Assembly (NCBI GenBank): GCA_036337035.1
Contig: JAYZFC010000002.1
Coordinates: 255,186 to 319,185, forward strand
Source: TMED78 sp036337035
Lineage (GTDB): Bacteria > Pseudomonadota > Gammaproteobacteria > Steroidobacterales > Rariloculaceae
Direction: 5' to 3'
Length of the DNA stretch: 64,000 bases
Position numbers and translations under genes: made by a program. The notes under the pieces were generated by a model, which ran no database searches, had not been told where the DNA came from, and saw only the letters and a program-made list of their open reading frames with translations. Of this stretch, positions 51,534 through 59,873 are shown one piece after another; the stretch's first letter is position 1, and every line of letters begins with the position of its first letter.

Positions 51534-52946
51534 TTATTCTTTTATAGCTTTTTTAATAATTTCTGAACTAGAAAAACCTTCTATAAAAGATAAAGACATC
51601 ACTGAACCTCCATTTTTTAATACGATATCCCCACCAATTATCTCTGTGTCCTTATAATCACCGCCCTTCACTAAAACATTAGGAATAATTTCAGAAATAA
51701 GATCTTTTGGAGTTTGCTCTGAGAAAGAAATAACCCAATCAACACAAGATAAAGCATAAAGCATTTTTGCCCTATCTTTTAAAGTCATGATTGGCCTATC
51801 TTTACCCTTAATCTTTTTAATAGATTCATCATCGTTAATAGCAACTATTAATTTATCTCCTTTCGATTTAGCCTCTGCAAGATATGAAATATGTCCTGGA
51901 TGTAAAATATCAAAACAACCATTTGTCATTACTATTCTTTCCCCTTTTTTTTTGGATTCATTTACTAATTCCAACAAACCCTCTCTAGAATAAATTTCTC
52001 TTTCTATAGATTTTTTTTTAGCAATTGCCTCTTCTAGTTCTTGAGGAAAAATGGAAGCTACTCCTATCTTTTTAACAACCAAACCTGCTGAAATATTTGC
52101 AATATAAGCTGCCTTATCAATTGATAAATTACCTGCTATACATGCTGAAAACATTGCTATTACAGTATCCCCTGCACCTGTGACATCATAAACTTCTCTT
52201 GCTTCGGCGTTAAATGTAGTAGGTTTTACAGATGAAGAAAAAAGTGTCATTCCTTTTTCTCCTCTAGTCACTAAAAGACCATCTAATTGCATGCTCTTTC
52301 TTAATTCTTTACCTTTTTTAATAAATCCTTCTTCATCTTCCCAACCACCAACAACATTCATAAACTCATTTTCATTAGGAGTAATTAAACTAGCTCCTTT
52401 ATAGTTATCAAAGGTAGGTTTTTTTGGATCAACAACTATAGGTATTTTTTTATTTTTAGCTTCAATGATCATCTCTTCAATAATATTAAGAGTGCCCTTA
52501 TTATAATCAGAAAAAATAACTAAATTATTTCCTTTAAGACAATCCTTGTAGCTCTTGAGCAGTCTACTTTCATGACCATAAATGAGCTGTTCTTGATCTA
52601 GTCTAATTAACTGGTGATTTTTTGATAATACCCTTTGCTTATGAATTGTAGGAAAATTCATTTCTAGAGAATTAAAAATAATATTTTTCTGCTTTTTTAG
52701 AAGCTTAGTTAAAATTTTCCCATTCTCATCCTTGCCTATAACGCTCAAGAGGGTTGCTTCAACGCCTAATGTAGCTAAATTTAATGCAACATTGGCTGCT
52801 CCTCCTGGGCGATAATCACGGCGTCCTACCTTTACAACAGGAACTGGCGCCTCAGGAGATAAACGACTAACTTCACCAAACAAGTATTCATCCAGCATAG
52901 AGTCACCTACGACTAGGATTTTAAGTTTGCTGAATTTTGGAATCAT
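51534..52946 (-). CDS. hldE: HldE, bifunctional heptose kinase / ADP-heptose synthase
   Basis: Makes ADP-heptose for the LPS inner core. The kinase domain (about residues 1-310) has ILVVGDSMLDEYLFGEVSRL, SPEAPVPVVKV, RPGGAANVALNLATLG, and the ribokinase motif DVTGAGDTVIAMFSA. The nucleotidyltransferase domain has TNGCFDILHPGHISYL and LVKGGDY. I start at ATG 52946 (470 aa, E. coli 477), since 15 earlier residues overlapping nrdJb add nothing family-like. A core heptose in LPS is thus expected. Its convergent neighbour is tolC. No other LPS-core genes are adjacent. Confidence 0.96.
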   Translation of the reverse strand: MIPKFSKLKILVVGDSMLDEYLFGEVSRLSPEAPVPVVKVGRRDYRPGGAANVALNLATLGVEATLLSVIGKDENGKILTKLLKKQKNIIFNSLEMNFPTIHKQRVLSKNHQLIRLDQEQLIYGHESRLLKSYKDCLKGNNLVIFSDYNKGTLNIIEEMIIEAKNKKIPIVVDPKKPTFDNYKGASLITPNENEFMNVVGGWEDEEGFIKKGKELRKSMQLDGLLVTRGEKGMTLFSSSVKPTTFNAEAREVYDVTGAGDTVIAMFSACIAGNLSIDKAAYIANISAGLVVKKIGVASIFPQELEEAIAKKKSIEREIYSREGLLELVNESKKKGERIVMTNGCFDILHPGHISYLAEAKSKGDKLIVAINDDESIKKIKGKDRPIMTLKDRAKMLYALSCVDWVISFSEQTPKDLISEIIPNVLVKGGDYKDTEIIGGDIVLKNGGSVMSLSFIEGFSSSEIIKKAIKE

Positions 52947-52968
52947 TTTTATTTTTCGTTCTTGCCTC

Positions 52969-53676
52969 TTAACCACACTTGGAATAACCACAACTCAGAC
53001 AGGTCATGCAACCATCCATCATTACCGCGGCTGCGGTATTACATTTAACGCATAATTGAGCACCTTTAGGAAAGTTATTTTCTGAAAAGGCATCCTTTTG
53101 TTTTTCCTGCGACTCAAACTCCTCTCTTTTTTTATCAATAATTTTTTTTTGCTCTTCTGTTAATGTATCAGACTCTAATAGGCCAATTTGAATTAGGTGC
53201 TTTTCAACAATATATCCCAACTCTGCAATTATAGAGGGCATATATGTTCCACCAGCTTGCCAATAACCACCTCTAGGATCAAAAACAGACTTTAATTCAT
53301 CGACGATAAAATTTGCATCCCCACCCTTCCGAAAGACTGCTGACATCACTCTTGTTAAAGCTACTATCCATTGATAATGATCCAAATTCTTTGAATTTAT
53401 AAAAATTTCAAAAGGCCTTCTTTTTTCATGCTCGGTTCCCTCATTTAAAACAATATCATTAATTGTCACATACATTGCATGGTCCGAAACAGGTGTTTTA
53501 ACCTTATAGGTTGAGCCAATAAGCATATCTGGCCTTTCAAGCTTTTCATGCATCCTTATTACTTTGGATTCGTTAGAGATATCCTCTTTTGCTAAATCAG
53601 GAATATCTTTATCGCTAGAATCGCTGGTAAGAACCTTATAATCAACTATCTTTGATTTTATATTTATAATTGTCAT
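52969..53676 (-). CDS. nrdJb: NrdJb, second polypeptide of the split B12-dependent ribonucleotide reductase
   Basis: C-terminal part of a two-polypeptide class II ribonucleotide reductase of the Pseudomonas NrdJab type. The 235-aa protein has the TSCPD-type domain (RRPFEIFINSKNLDHYQWIV, VMSAVFRKGGDANFIVDELK) and a C-terminal cysteine cluster: CVKC, then CMTCLSCGYSKCG, which probably includes the redox-active pair that regenerates the active site. ATG 53676 shares one base with the nrdJa stop (TGATG); a TTG at 53679 is an alternative. Coupling implies equimolar production with nrdJa. Confidence 0.9.
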   Translation of the reverse strand: MTIINIKSKIVDYKVLTSDSSDKDIPDLAKEDISNESKVIRMHEKLERPDMLIGSTYKVKTPVSDHAMYVTINDIVLNEGTEHEKRRPFEIFINSKNLDHYQWIVALTRVMSAVFRKGGDANFIVDELKSVFDPRGGYWQAGGTYMPSIIAELGYIVEKHLIQIGLLESDTLTEEQKKIIDKKREEFESQEKQKDAFSENNFPKGAQLCVKCNTAAAVMMDGCMTCLSCGYSKCG

Positions 53677-55826
53677 CAAAGTTTACCGTAATAGCCTTCT
53701 TTCAATGCATCAAATAAATTAGCCGCACTATGAATTTCACCATCATACTCAATCTCTTCATCTCCTTTTGCTTCAACTTTTGTTCCATCCTCTAATGTAA
53801 AAATATAAGAGGTATTCTTTAGATCTTTTTCCTTTACCAAGACACCTTGGAAAGCTTCAGGATTAAACCTAAAGGTTGTACAACCTTTTAAACCTTTCTC
53901 ATATGCGTACAAATAAATATCCTTGAAATCTTCATAGTCATAGTCTTGAGGAACATTTGCAGTTTTTGAGATAGATGAGTCAATCCAATATTGAGAAGCA
54001 GCTTGAATATCTACATGCTCTTTTGGTGAAATATTTTCTGAACTTACAAAATAACTTGGGAGCTCTTGCTCGGGTGATGTTGCTTCAGGAGTTGCATCTG
54101 GGTTCATTAGTTCTCTATAAGCAAGAAGCTCAAAAGAAAACACATCTACCTTTTCTTTAGTTTTCTTACCCTCTTTTATTACATTCCTAAAATAATGATG
54201 GGCAAAAGAAGGCTCTATACCATTGCTAGCATTATTTGCTAGTGATAATGAAATTGTCCCTGTTGGCGCTATTGAACTATGGTGAGTGAATCGAGATCCA
54301 TATTTTGAAAGCTCTTCTACTAAATTAGGAGATACCTCTGCAACCTTCTGCATATAACGACTATACTTAGCATGTAAAACACTTCCAGAGATTGTGTCTC
54401 CTTTATGCCAACCATCTGTAACCATTTCCGGTCTCTTGTTTAGCATTTCTTCAGATACAATAAAATTTTTAGAGAGAATAGGTGCTGGCCCTTTTTCTTT
54501 CGAAAGTTCTAAGGCAACCTCCCATCCAGTTATAGCTAGTTCTCTGGAGACATCTTCTGTAAATTTTATGGATTCCTTAGAACCGTACTTTATACCTAAT
54601 AAACTTAGTGTTGAGCCTAAGCCTAAAAATCCCATGCCATGACGCCTCTTATATAATATTTCATCTCTCTGAGTACCTAATGGCAACCCATTTATCTCAA
54701 CAACATTATCTAACATTCTTGTGAAAACCCTAACTACCTCTTTAAACTTGCTCCAATCAAACTCAGCATCAGGAGTAAAGGGGTTATCAACAAACTTTGT
54801 TAGGTTTACCGAACCTAATAAGCATGCTCCATAGGCTGGTAAAGGCTGCTCTCCACATGGATTCGTTGCTCTAATATTTTCACACCACCAGTTATTATTG
54901 TATTCATTAACCCTATCAATCAGAACAAAACCTGGTTCAGCAAAATCGTAAGTAGAAGACATAATTGTATCCCACATCCTTTTTGCTGGAACTTCTTTGT
55001 AAACCCTACAGGCAGTTAGTCCATTCTCTTTTTGGAGATAATCTCCTGAAATAGGCCATTCTCGCCAAATAACTTGTTTCTCATCGCTAATGTCTATGCC
55101 ATCCTCATCAACTTCTTTCTGAGTAATTGGAAATGCAAGCATCCAAAGCTTATTTTCCTTTACTGCATTCATGAACTCATCAGTAATAAGAAGCGATAAA
55201 TTAAATTGTCTTAATCTGCCATCCTCCCTCTTAGCTTTGATGAATTCCATAACATCTGGGTGCCCAACATCGAAAGTACCCATCTGCGCGCCCCTCCTGC
55301 CGCCAGCAGAAGATACTGTAAAACACATTTTGTCATAGATATCCATAAACGAAAGTGGGCCTGATGTATATGCTCCAGCACCTGAAACATACGCACCCCT
55401 TGGTCGAAGAGTTGAAAATTCATAACCAATTCCACATCCTGCCTTTAAAGTTAATCCTGCTTCTTGAACTTTCTCTAAAATTTCATGCATAGAATCTGCT
55501 ATTGTTCCTGAAACAGTGCAATTAATTGTTGAAGTAGCTGGTTTATGAAGTCCTGCTCCAGCATTAGATATAATCCTTCCTGCTGGAATAGCGCCATTTT
55601 GCAACGCCCAAACAAATTTCTTAAACCAGATATTTTTCTTTTCCTCAGATCCTTCAACTTCAGATAAAGCTCTTGCTACCCTTTCATATGTCGACTGGAT
55701 ATCCTTATCTACTGGTTCAGATGTTTTAGTTTTTAATCTATATTTGGTATCCCAAATACTTTGAGAAGCATCTTGAAGTGGTAATTCAGAAAGGGTTAGG
55801 CATTTATCTTGCAGGGCTGATTTCAT
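53676..55826 (-). CDS. nrdJa: NrdJa, B12-dependent ribonucleotide reductase catalytic polypeptide
   Basis: Adenosylcobalamin-dependent class II enzyme making deoxyribonucleotides without oxygen or metal-radical cofactors. ATG 55826 is preceded by GGAGAAG; 716 aa result. Barrel features include STINCTVSGTIADSMHEILE, KAGCGIGYEFSTLRPRG, MGTFDVGHPDVMEF, NPCGEQPLPAYGACLLGSVN (active-site Cys and Glu) and SIAPTGTISLSLANNASNGI. The product is about as long as P. aeruginosa NrdJa. The upstream region carries NrdR-like boxes but no cobalamin riboswitch that I can recognise. The organism must make or import B12. Confidence 0.95.
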   Translation of the reverse strand: MKSALQDKCLTLSELPLQDASQSIWDTKYRLKTKTSEPVDKDIQSTYERVARALSEVEGSEEKKNIWFKKFVWALQNGAIPAGRIISNAGAGLHKPATSTINCTVSGTIADSMHEILEKVQEAGLTLKAGCGIGYEFSTLRPRGAYVSGAGAYTSGPLSFMDIYDKMCFTVSSAGGRRGAQMGTFDVGHPDVMEFIKAKREDGRLRQFNLSLLITDEFMNAVKENKLWMLAFPITQKEVDEDGIDISDEKQVIWREWPISGDYLQKENGLTACRVYKEVPAKRMWDTIMSSTYDFAEPGFVLIDRVNEYNNNWWCENIRATNPCGEQPLPAYGACLLGSVNLTKFVDNPFTPDAEFDWSKFKEVVRVFTRMLDNVVEINGLPLGTQRDEILYKRRHGMGFLGLGSTLSLLGIKYGSKESIKFTEDVSRELAITGWEVALELSKEKGPAPILSKNFIVSEEMLNKRPEMVTDGWHKGDTISGSVLHAKYSRYMQKVAEVSPNLVEELSKYGSRFTHHSSIAPTGTISLSLANNASNGIEPSFAHHYFRNVIKEGKKTKEKVDVFSFELLAYRELMNPDATPEATSPEQELPSYFVSSENISPKEHVDIQAASQYWIDSSISKTANVPQDYDYEDFKDIYLYAYEKGLKGCTTFRFNPEAFQGVLVKEKDLKNTSYIFTLEDGTKVEAKGDEEIEYDGEIHSAANLFDALKEGYYGKL

Positions 55827-55933
55827 TGTTATCGACTTCTCCAAAAATTAAAAAAACTCATATTTCTAATTTTTATGAATAAGAAATATCATTTTATAAA
55901 TCTAGAACTATGTATTCTTTTAAAAATACTTAA

Positions 55934-55949
55934 ACACAATATATTGTGA
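55934..55949. promoter_or_regulatory. NrdR box, near-perfect copy
   Basis: ACACAATATATTGTGA; the inner 14 bases (55935-55948) are a perfect palindrome CACAATATATTGTG. This is the NrdR consensus (acaCwATATaTwGtgt). It lies about 110 bp before the nrdJa start, just downstream of a predicted promoter. NrdR represses ribonucleotide reductase genes when dATP is high. Confidence 0.8.
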
Positions 55950-55963
55950 TTAAGTATGTCTAG

Positions 55964-55990
55964 ATTATGCATCTAATGTGTCGCTGTCAA
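55964..55990 (-). promoter_or_regulatory. Putative nrdJa promoter
   Basis: Perfect -35 TTGACA at 55990-55985 followed by CATAAT (55969-55964) at a short 15-bp spacing; TAATCT at 17 bp is the alternative -10. The two NrdR boxes flank the resulting start point, as expected for repression. Confidence 0.4.
55966..55981. promoter_or_regulatory. Second, degenerate NrdR box
   Basis: TATGCATCTAATGTGT matches about 9 of 16 positions of the NrdR consensus, with the right half (TAATGTGT) nearly intact. Its centre is 32 bp from the centre of the strong box, the three-turn spacing typical of NrdR box pairs. Confidence 0.5.
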
Positions 55991-56164
55991 GCTAATATAC
56001 TAAAAATAATAGAAATAAAAAAATGCTTATAAAACATATATATAAAATAAATACTGACAAACTCATTAGCTAAATATCTAGTATTTAAGGTCCTTTTGGC
56101 AAAATGTAGAGATTACTATATATAGTATTTAGTATCCCCAAGAAATCTACTCAGAATCTACAAA

Positions 56165-56185
56165 ATATCCACAAATTTATCCACA
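56165..56185 (+). promoter_or_regulatory. Tandem DnaA-box-like sites
   Basis: TTATCCACA (56177-56185) is an exact DnaA box, and ATATCCACA (56165-56173) differs by one base. They lie in the same orientation, 12 bp apart. No replication genes are adjacent, so an origin is unlikely; DnaA control of nrdJ or degQ is possible. Confidence 0.5.
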
Positions 56186-56282
56186 AGAAATAATTTTATT
56201 TTTATAACTCGATTTTTATTAATTATGTAAAATTAATAACATATTTTATAATTAAGAAAAATATTAACCGGGATATTGCATT

Positions 56283-57680
56283 ATGCTAAGTAATAAAAAA
56301 TCACTTCTTAACTTTTTCTTTTTTTTAGCTTCTTTTACTTTAGTTAGTTCTTTATTTCTAGCATTAGACAATAGCATAAGAGCTCAAATATCAAATCAGA
56401 ATGAAGCGTATAGCCTATCTCCTATAATCAAAGAAGTTTCTGATTCTGTGGTTAATATTTCTGTAAAAGGAACGGTTGAAGTTAACAATCCTTTGACTGA
56501 TGATCCTTTTTTTAGAAGATTTTTTGATGTTCCCCCTGATAGCAGAAGAGACTTTGAAAGTGCAGGTTCTGGTGTAATAGTAAATGCAGAGCAAGGCCTC
56601 GTTATAACAAATCATCATGTTATTGAAAATGCAGATGAGATAACAATTACACTTCTTGATAATAGAACTTTAATTGCAGAAGTAATAGGATCAGATTCAG
56701 GATCTGATATTGCATTACTTAAGGTAGAGTCAAATAATTTATCCGAAATGAAGTTAGGTGACTCATCAAATATCGAAGTAGGAGATTTTGTTTTAGCTAT
56801 TGGAAATCCTTTTGGTCTAGATCATACCGTAACATCGGGTATTATCAGTGGATTAGGAAGAACTGGTATTAATCCAGATGGCTATGAAGACTTTATTCAA
56901 ACAGATGCTTCCATTAATCCTGGTAATTCTGGAGGAGCATTGGTTAATTTAAATGGAGAATTAATAGGAATTAATTCTGCCATACTATCTGGCTCTGGAG
57001 GAAATATTGGTATCGGATTTGCTATACCAGTGAATATGGCCAGAGGCATAATGGACCAGTTATTAGACCATGGTGAAGTTAAGAGAGGTCTGCTAGGAGT
57101 AAGTATAGCTTCTGTTACACCAGAAATTGCAGAAACATACTCTCTCAACGGAAGCTCAGGTGCATTTATAACAGATGTTGTTTCTGGTTCAGCAGCTGAA
57201 AAAGCTGGATTAAAAATAGGAGATGTTATTCTTAGAGTTAATTCTGAAAATATTGAAGATGCTGGTAGCCTAAGAAATACAATAGGGCTTCTTAGACCAG
57301 GTGATGAAATATCAATCGAGATAATCAGAGAAGAGGAAACAATTAATCTTAAAGCTACCTTAGACGAGCTTGGAGCAAACAATGCAGAGGAAGAAAATGA
57401 AGAAATAACGCAGCTAGAATCTTTCCTTCAAGGTGGCGATTACATTAATAATAACGATGAATTGGATGATTTTAATGGTGTACTAGGTATCTTAGTAAAT
57501 GAAATTCAAGATGGTAGCCCGTCCGCTCTAAGAGGATTAAGAAGAGGGGATATAATCACTCATATTAATCGACAAAGAATTAATAATATTTCAGAAGCTA
57601 TAGATGTACTTGAAAATGCTAACTCTATAATCCTGCAAGTCTTAAGAGGTAACAGGAATATTTTAATACTAATTCGTTAA
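56283..57680 (+). CDS. degQ: DegP/DegQ/MucD-family periplasmic serine protease
   Basis: HtrA-family protease for envelope protein quality control. The 465-aa precursor has a signal peptide (LNFFFFLASFTLVSSLFLA), then the trypsin-like domain with the catalytic His in TNHHVIENADEI, Asp in GSDIALLKV, and Ser in NPGNSGGALVNLNGELIG. Two PDZ domains follow: the first starts about RGLLGVSIASVTPEIA, the second about LGILVNEIQDG. It has the two-PDZ layout of DegP, DegQ and MucD; the N-terminal LA loop is short (DDPFFRRFFDVPP region), nearer DegQ/MucD, but I cannot separate these. Followed by an NDUFA9-like gene 10 bp later. Confidence 0.94.
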   Translation: MLSNKKSLLNFFFFLASFTLVSSLFLALDNSIRAQISNQNEAYSLSPIIKEVSDSVVNISVKGTVEVNNPLTDDPFFRRFFDVPPDSRRDFESAGSGVIVNAEQGLVITNHHVIENADEITITLLDNRTLIAEVIGSDSGSDIALLKVESNNLSEMKLGDSSNIEVGDFVLAIGNPFGLDHTVTSGIISGLGRTGINPDGYEDFIQTDASINPGNSGGALVNLNGELIGINSAILSGSGGNIGIGFAIPVNMARGIMDQLLDHGEVKRGLLGVSIASVTPEIAETYSLNGSSGAFITDVVSGSAAEKAGLKIGDVILRVNSENIEDAGSLRNTIGLLRPGDEISIEIIREEETINLKATLDELGANNAEEENEEITQLESFLQGGDYINNNDELDDFNGVLGILVNEIQDGSPSALRGLRRGDIITHINRQRINNISEAIDVLENANSIILQVLRGNRNILILIR

Positions 57681-57690
57681 TTTTTGATAT

Positions 57691-58647
57691 ATGAAAATTT
57701 GTATTTTAGGAGGCACAGGGTTTATAGGAAAAAATTTAGCAGTATATCTTTCTAATCGAGGATACTCTGTAATTATTCCATCTAGAAAACCTGAATTAGC
57801 TAAAGACTTAAAAGTACTTCCAAAAATAAAAATTATACCGGCTGATATTCATCAAGAAAAAATACTATTTAAAATAATTGATGATTGTGAAATAGTTATA
57901 AATACAATAGGAATATTGAATGAAAAAAGAGGGGGGAAAAATAAGTTTCAATATGTTCATATAGATTTTTTAAAAAAAATACTTTCTGTTTGTCGTAGTT
58001 CTAAAATATCTCATTTTATTCATATTAGCGCTCTTAAGGCTGACTTCAAATTAGGAACTAGTAAATACTTAAGGAGTAAGGGTCAAGGTGAAATAATAGT
58101 AAAAGATTTATCAAAAAATAATTTTAATTTTACAATTTTCCAACCTTCTATAGTATTTGGTAAAGAAGACAGTTTTATCAATTTATTTGCAAAAATAATT
58201 AGATTTTTCCCATTAATACCACTAGCAGGATATAAGACAAGATTTGCTCCTATTTTTGTTGACGATATATCTAAAATAATCCATCTATCTATCAATAATT
58301 ATCAATCATATAACAAAACATTTCAGTTATGTGGCCCAGAAATTCTTTCACTAAAAGAAATAGTCCTAAAGATAGCTGAAACTATTAATCTAAATATAAA
58401 AGTAATTTGTATCCCTAAATGGATCGCATATATTCAAGCATTTGTGATGAGTTATTTGATTCCAGGAAAAATACTAACTATTGATAATTTAAACTCTATG
58501 AGTATAGATAGCGTATGTACAAAAAATGGCTTTGATATCTTTGATTTATCTAATGATCTATCAAGCCTAACTCCAACAATTCAAAAATATCTAAATCAAT
58601 ATGATTCAAATAATAAATTCTCTAATCTAAGAAATAAGAAGATATGA
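57691..58647 (+). CDS. NAD(P)-binding epimerase-like protein, NDUFA9 family
   Basis: Atypical short-chain dehydrogenase of the complex I NDUFA9-like group. The 318-aa protein opens with the NAD(P) motif ILGGTGFIGKNLAVYL, followed by IINTIGIL-type strand (EIVINTIGILNE), HFIHISALKAD, and STFQPSIVFG-like sequence (FTIFQPSIVFGKEDSFIN). The catalytic YxxxK of true dehydrogenases is replaced by KYLRSKGQGE, consistent with a non-catalytic or assembly role; that role is inference. It overlaps cca as ATGA. Complex I genes are not in the window. Confidence 0.82.
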   Translation: MKICILGGTGFIGKNLAVYLSNRGYSVIIPSRKPELAKDLKVLPKIKIIPADIHQEKILFKIIDDCEIVINTIGILNEKRGGKNKFQYVHIDFLKKILSVCRSSKISHFIHISALKADFKLGTSKYLRSKGQGEIIVKDLSKNNFNFTIFQPSIVFGKEDSFINLFAKIIRFFPLIPLAGYKTRFAPIFVDDISKIIHLSINNYQSYNKTFQLCGPEILSLKEIVLKIAETINLNIKVICIPKWIAYIQAFVMSYLIPGKILTIDNLNSMSIDSVCTKNGFDIFDLSNDLSSLTPTIQKYLNQYDSNNKFSNLRNKKI

Positions 58648-59873
58648 AAATTTACGAAGTGGGTGGTGCAGTAAGAGACTCCCTAATTGGGCTTGAAGTT
58701 AATGAAAAAGATTGGGTTGTTGTAGGAAGTAATCAAAGTGAACTACTAAATCTAGGATATAAAAAAATTGGTAAGGATTTTCCAGTATTTCTTCACCCAA
58801 AAACTAATGAAGAATACTCTCTGGCTAGAAAGGAAAAGAAAGTTGCTTCTGGATACCATGGGTTTAGTTTTGATACATCACCTAATATCTCTTTAAAAGA
58901 AGATCTTTTAAGAAGAGATCTAACAATAAATGCTATAGCAAAAGATAATCTTAATAATATATTTGACCCCTTTGATGGAGAAGGAGATATAAAGAAAAAA
59001 ATCTTAAGGCATATTTCACCAGCCTTCAAAGAAGATCCTTTAAGAGTATTAAGAGTTGCGCGTTTTGCAGCTAAACTTAATAATCATGGTTTTAAAATAG
59101 CTGATGAAACTTTAGTATTAATGACTGAAATGTGTAATAACGGAGAGGTAGATTCACTTAGACCAGAAAGAGTATGGCAAGAAACAGAAAAAGCACTCTC
59201 TACTAATAGACCAGATATTTTTTTTAAAACACTTAAAAGATGTAATGCTCTTAAAATCATTTTTCCTGAAATAGAGGCGTTGTTTGGAGTGCCTCAATCA
59301 AAAGAATCTCATCCAGAAATTAACACAGGCATAAATACTATGATGTGTTTAAAATCAGCTGCAGAAATGACTAGTGATGTAACAATTAGATTTGCTACCT
59401 TAGTGCATGATCTTGGAAAAGCATCAACAAATAGAAAAAATCTAACAAAATATGATGGGCACGAAAAAGAATCTGTAAAAATTTTAAATAAAATTTTTAA
59501 AAAATTTCCAGTTCCAAAACGATATCAAGAAATAGCTATAGCAGTAGCAAAGTTTCATGGCATTATTAATAAAGTTTATGACTTAAGTGCAACTGAAATT
59601 ATCCAATTAATTGAAGATATAGATGGAATTCGTAAGCCATCAAAACTTAAAGCTATCACTATCGCCTGCGAAGCTGGCCATAGAGGTAGAGAGGGAAAAG
59701 AAAAATCCAAATATAAACAAAGGGAGTATCTTGAGGAAATATTTGAAAATATTCAAAATGTAAATATGATTGATATAACTTCTAATTTAAAGGGCAAAGA
59801 ACTAGGAGATGCTATCAGAAAAAAAAGGATAGATATTATTACTGAATATTTAAATAAAAATAAAAAAAATTAA
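58644..59873 (+). CDS. cca: CCA-adding tRNA nucleotidyltransferase
   Basis: Adds or repairs the CCA end of tRNAs without a nucleic acid template. The 409-aa class II enzyme has the nucleotidyltransferase start MKIYEVGGAVRDSLIGLEVN, the DWVVVG metal motif, RRDLTINAIA, the B/A motif FDPFDGEGDIKKKILRHI, and EDPLRVLRVARFAAKL. A C-terminal HD domain (ATLVHDLGKAST, HGIINKVYDL) gives the phosphohydrolase of E. coli-type enzymes. It is coupled to the upstream gene. The last 24 bp overlap the end of uppP. Confidence 0.96.
   Translation: MKIYEVGGAVRDSLIGLEVNEKDWVVVGSNQSELLNLGYKKIGKDFPVFLHPKTNEEYSLARKEKKVASGYHGFSFDTSPNISLKEDLLRRDLTINAIAKDNLNNIFDPFDGEGDIKKKILRHISPAFKEDPLRVLRVARFAAKLNNHGFKIADETLVLMTEMCNNGEVDSLRPERVWQETEKALSTNRPDIFFKTLKRCNALKIIFPEIEALFGVPQSKESHPEINTGINTMMCLKSAAEMTSDVTIRFATLVHDLGKASTNRKNLTKYDGHEKESVKILNKIFKKFPVPKRYQEIAIAVAKFHGIINKVYDLSATEIIQLIEDIDGIRKPSKLKAITIACEAGHRGREGKEKSKYKQREYLEEIFENIQNVNMIDITSNLKGKELGDAIRKKRIDIITEYLNKNKKN

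Larger units (their letters stand above)
55827..56282. other. 456-bp intergenic region between nrdJa and degQ
   Basis: The longest gap without a gene in the window. It is the divergent control region for nrdJab (leftward) and the degQ-like gene (rightward). It contains a perfect NrdR-type palindrome with a weaker partner, a putative nrdJa promoter, and two tandem DnaA-box-like 9-mers nearer degQ. I find no tRNA, small open frame with support, or riboswitch. The segment 55991-56160 is simple AT-rich sequence with nothing I can assign. Confidence 0.8.

Noticed and set aside
52947..52991. An N-terminal extension of HldE
   Set aside because: It overlaps nrdJb by 23 bp and adds basic residues not seen in HldE; ATG 52946 aligns with the family start.
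56165..56185. A replication origin
   Set aside because: Only two DnaA-like boxes, with no dnaA, dnaN, gidA or rpmH neighbours; a regulatory role is more economical.
55827..56282. A cobalamin riboswitch upstream of nrdJa
   Set aside because: I looked on the minus strand for the B12-box core and the kissing-loop elements and saw nothing similar; the region is AT-rich with few GC stems.
56897..57382. A 161-codon open frame antisense to degQ
   Set aside because: Composition and lack of motifs mark it as an antisense shadow of the protease and PDZ coding region.
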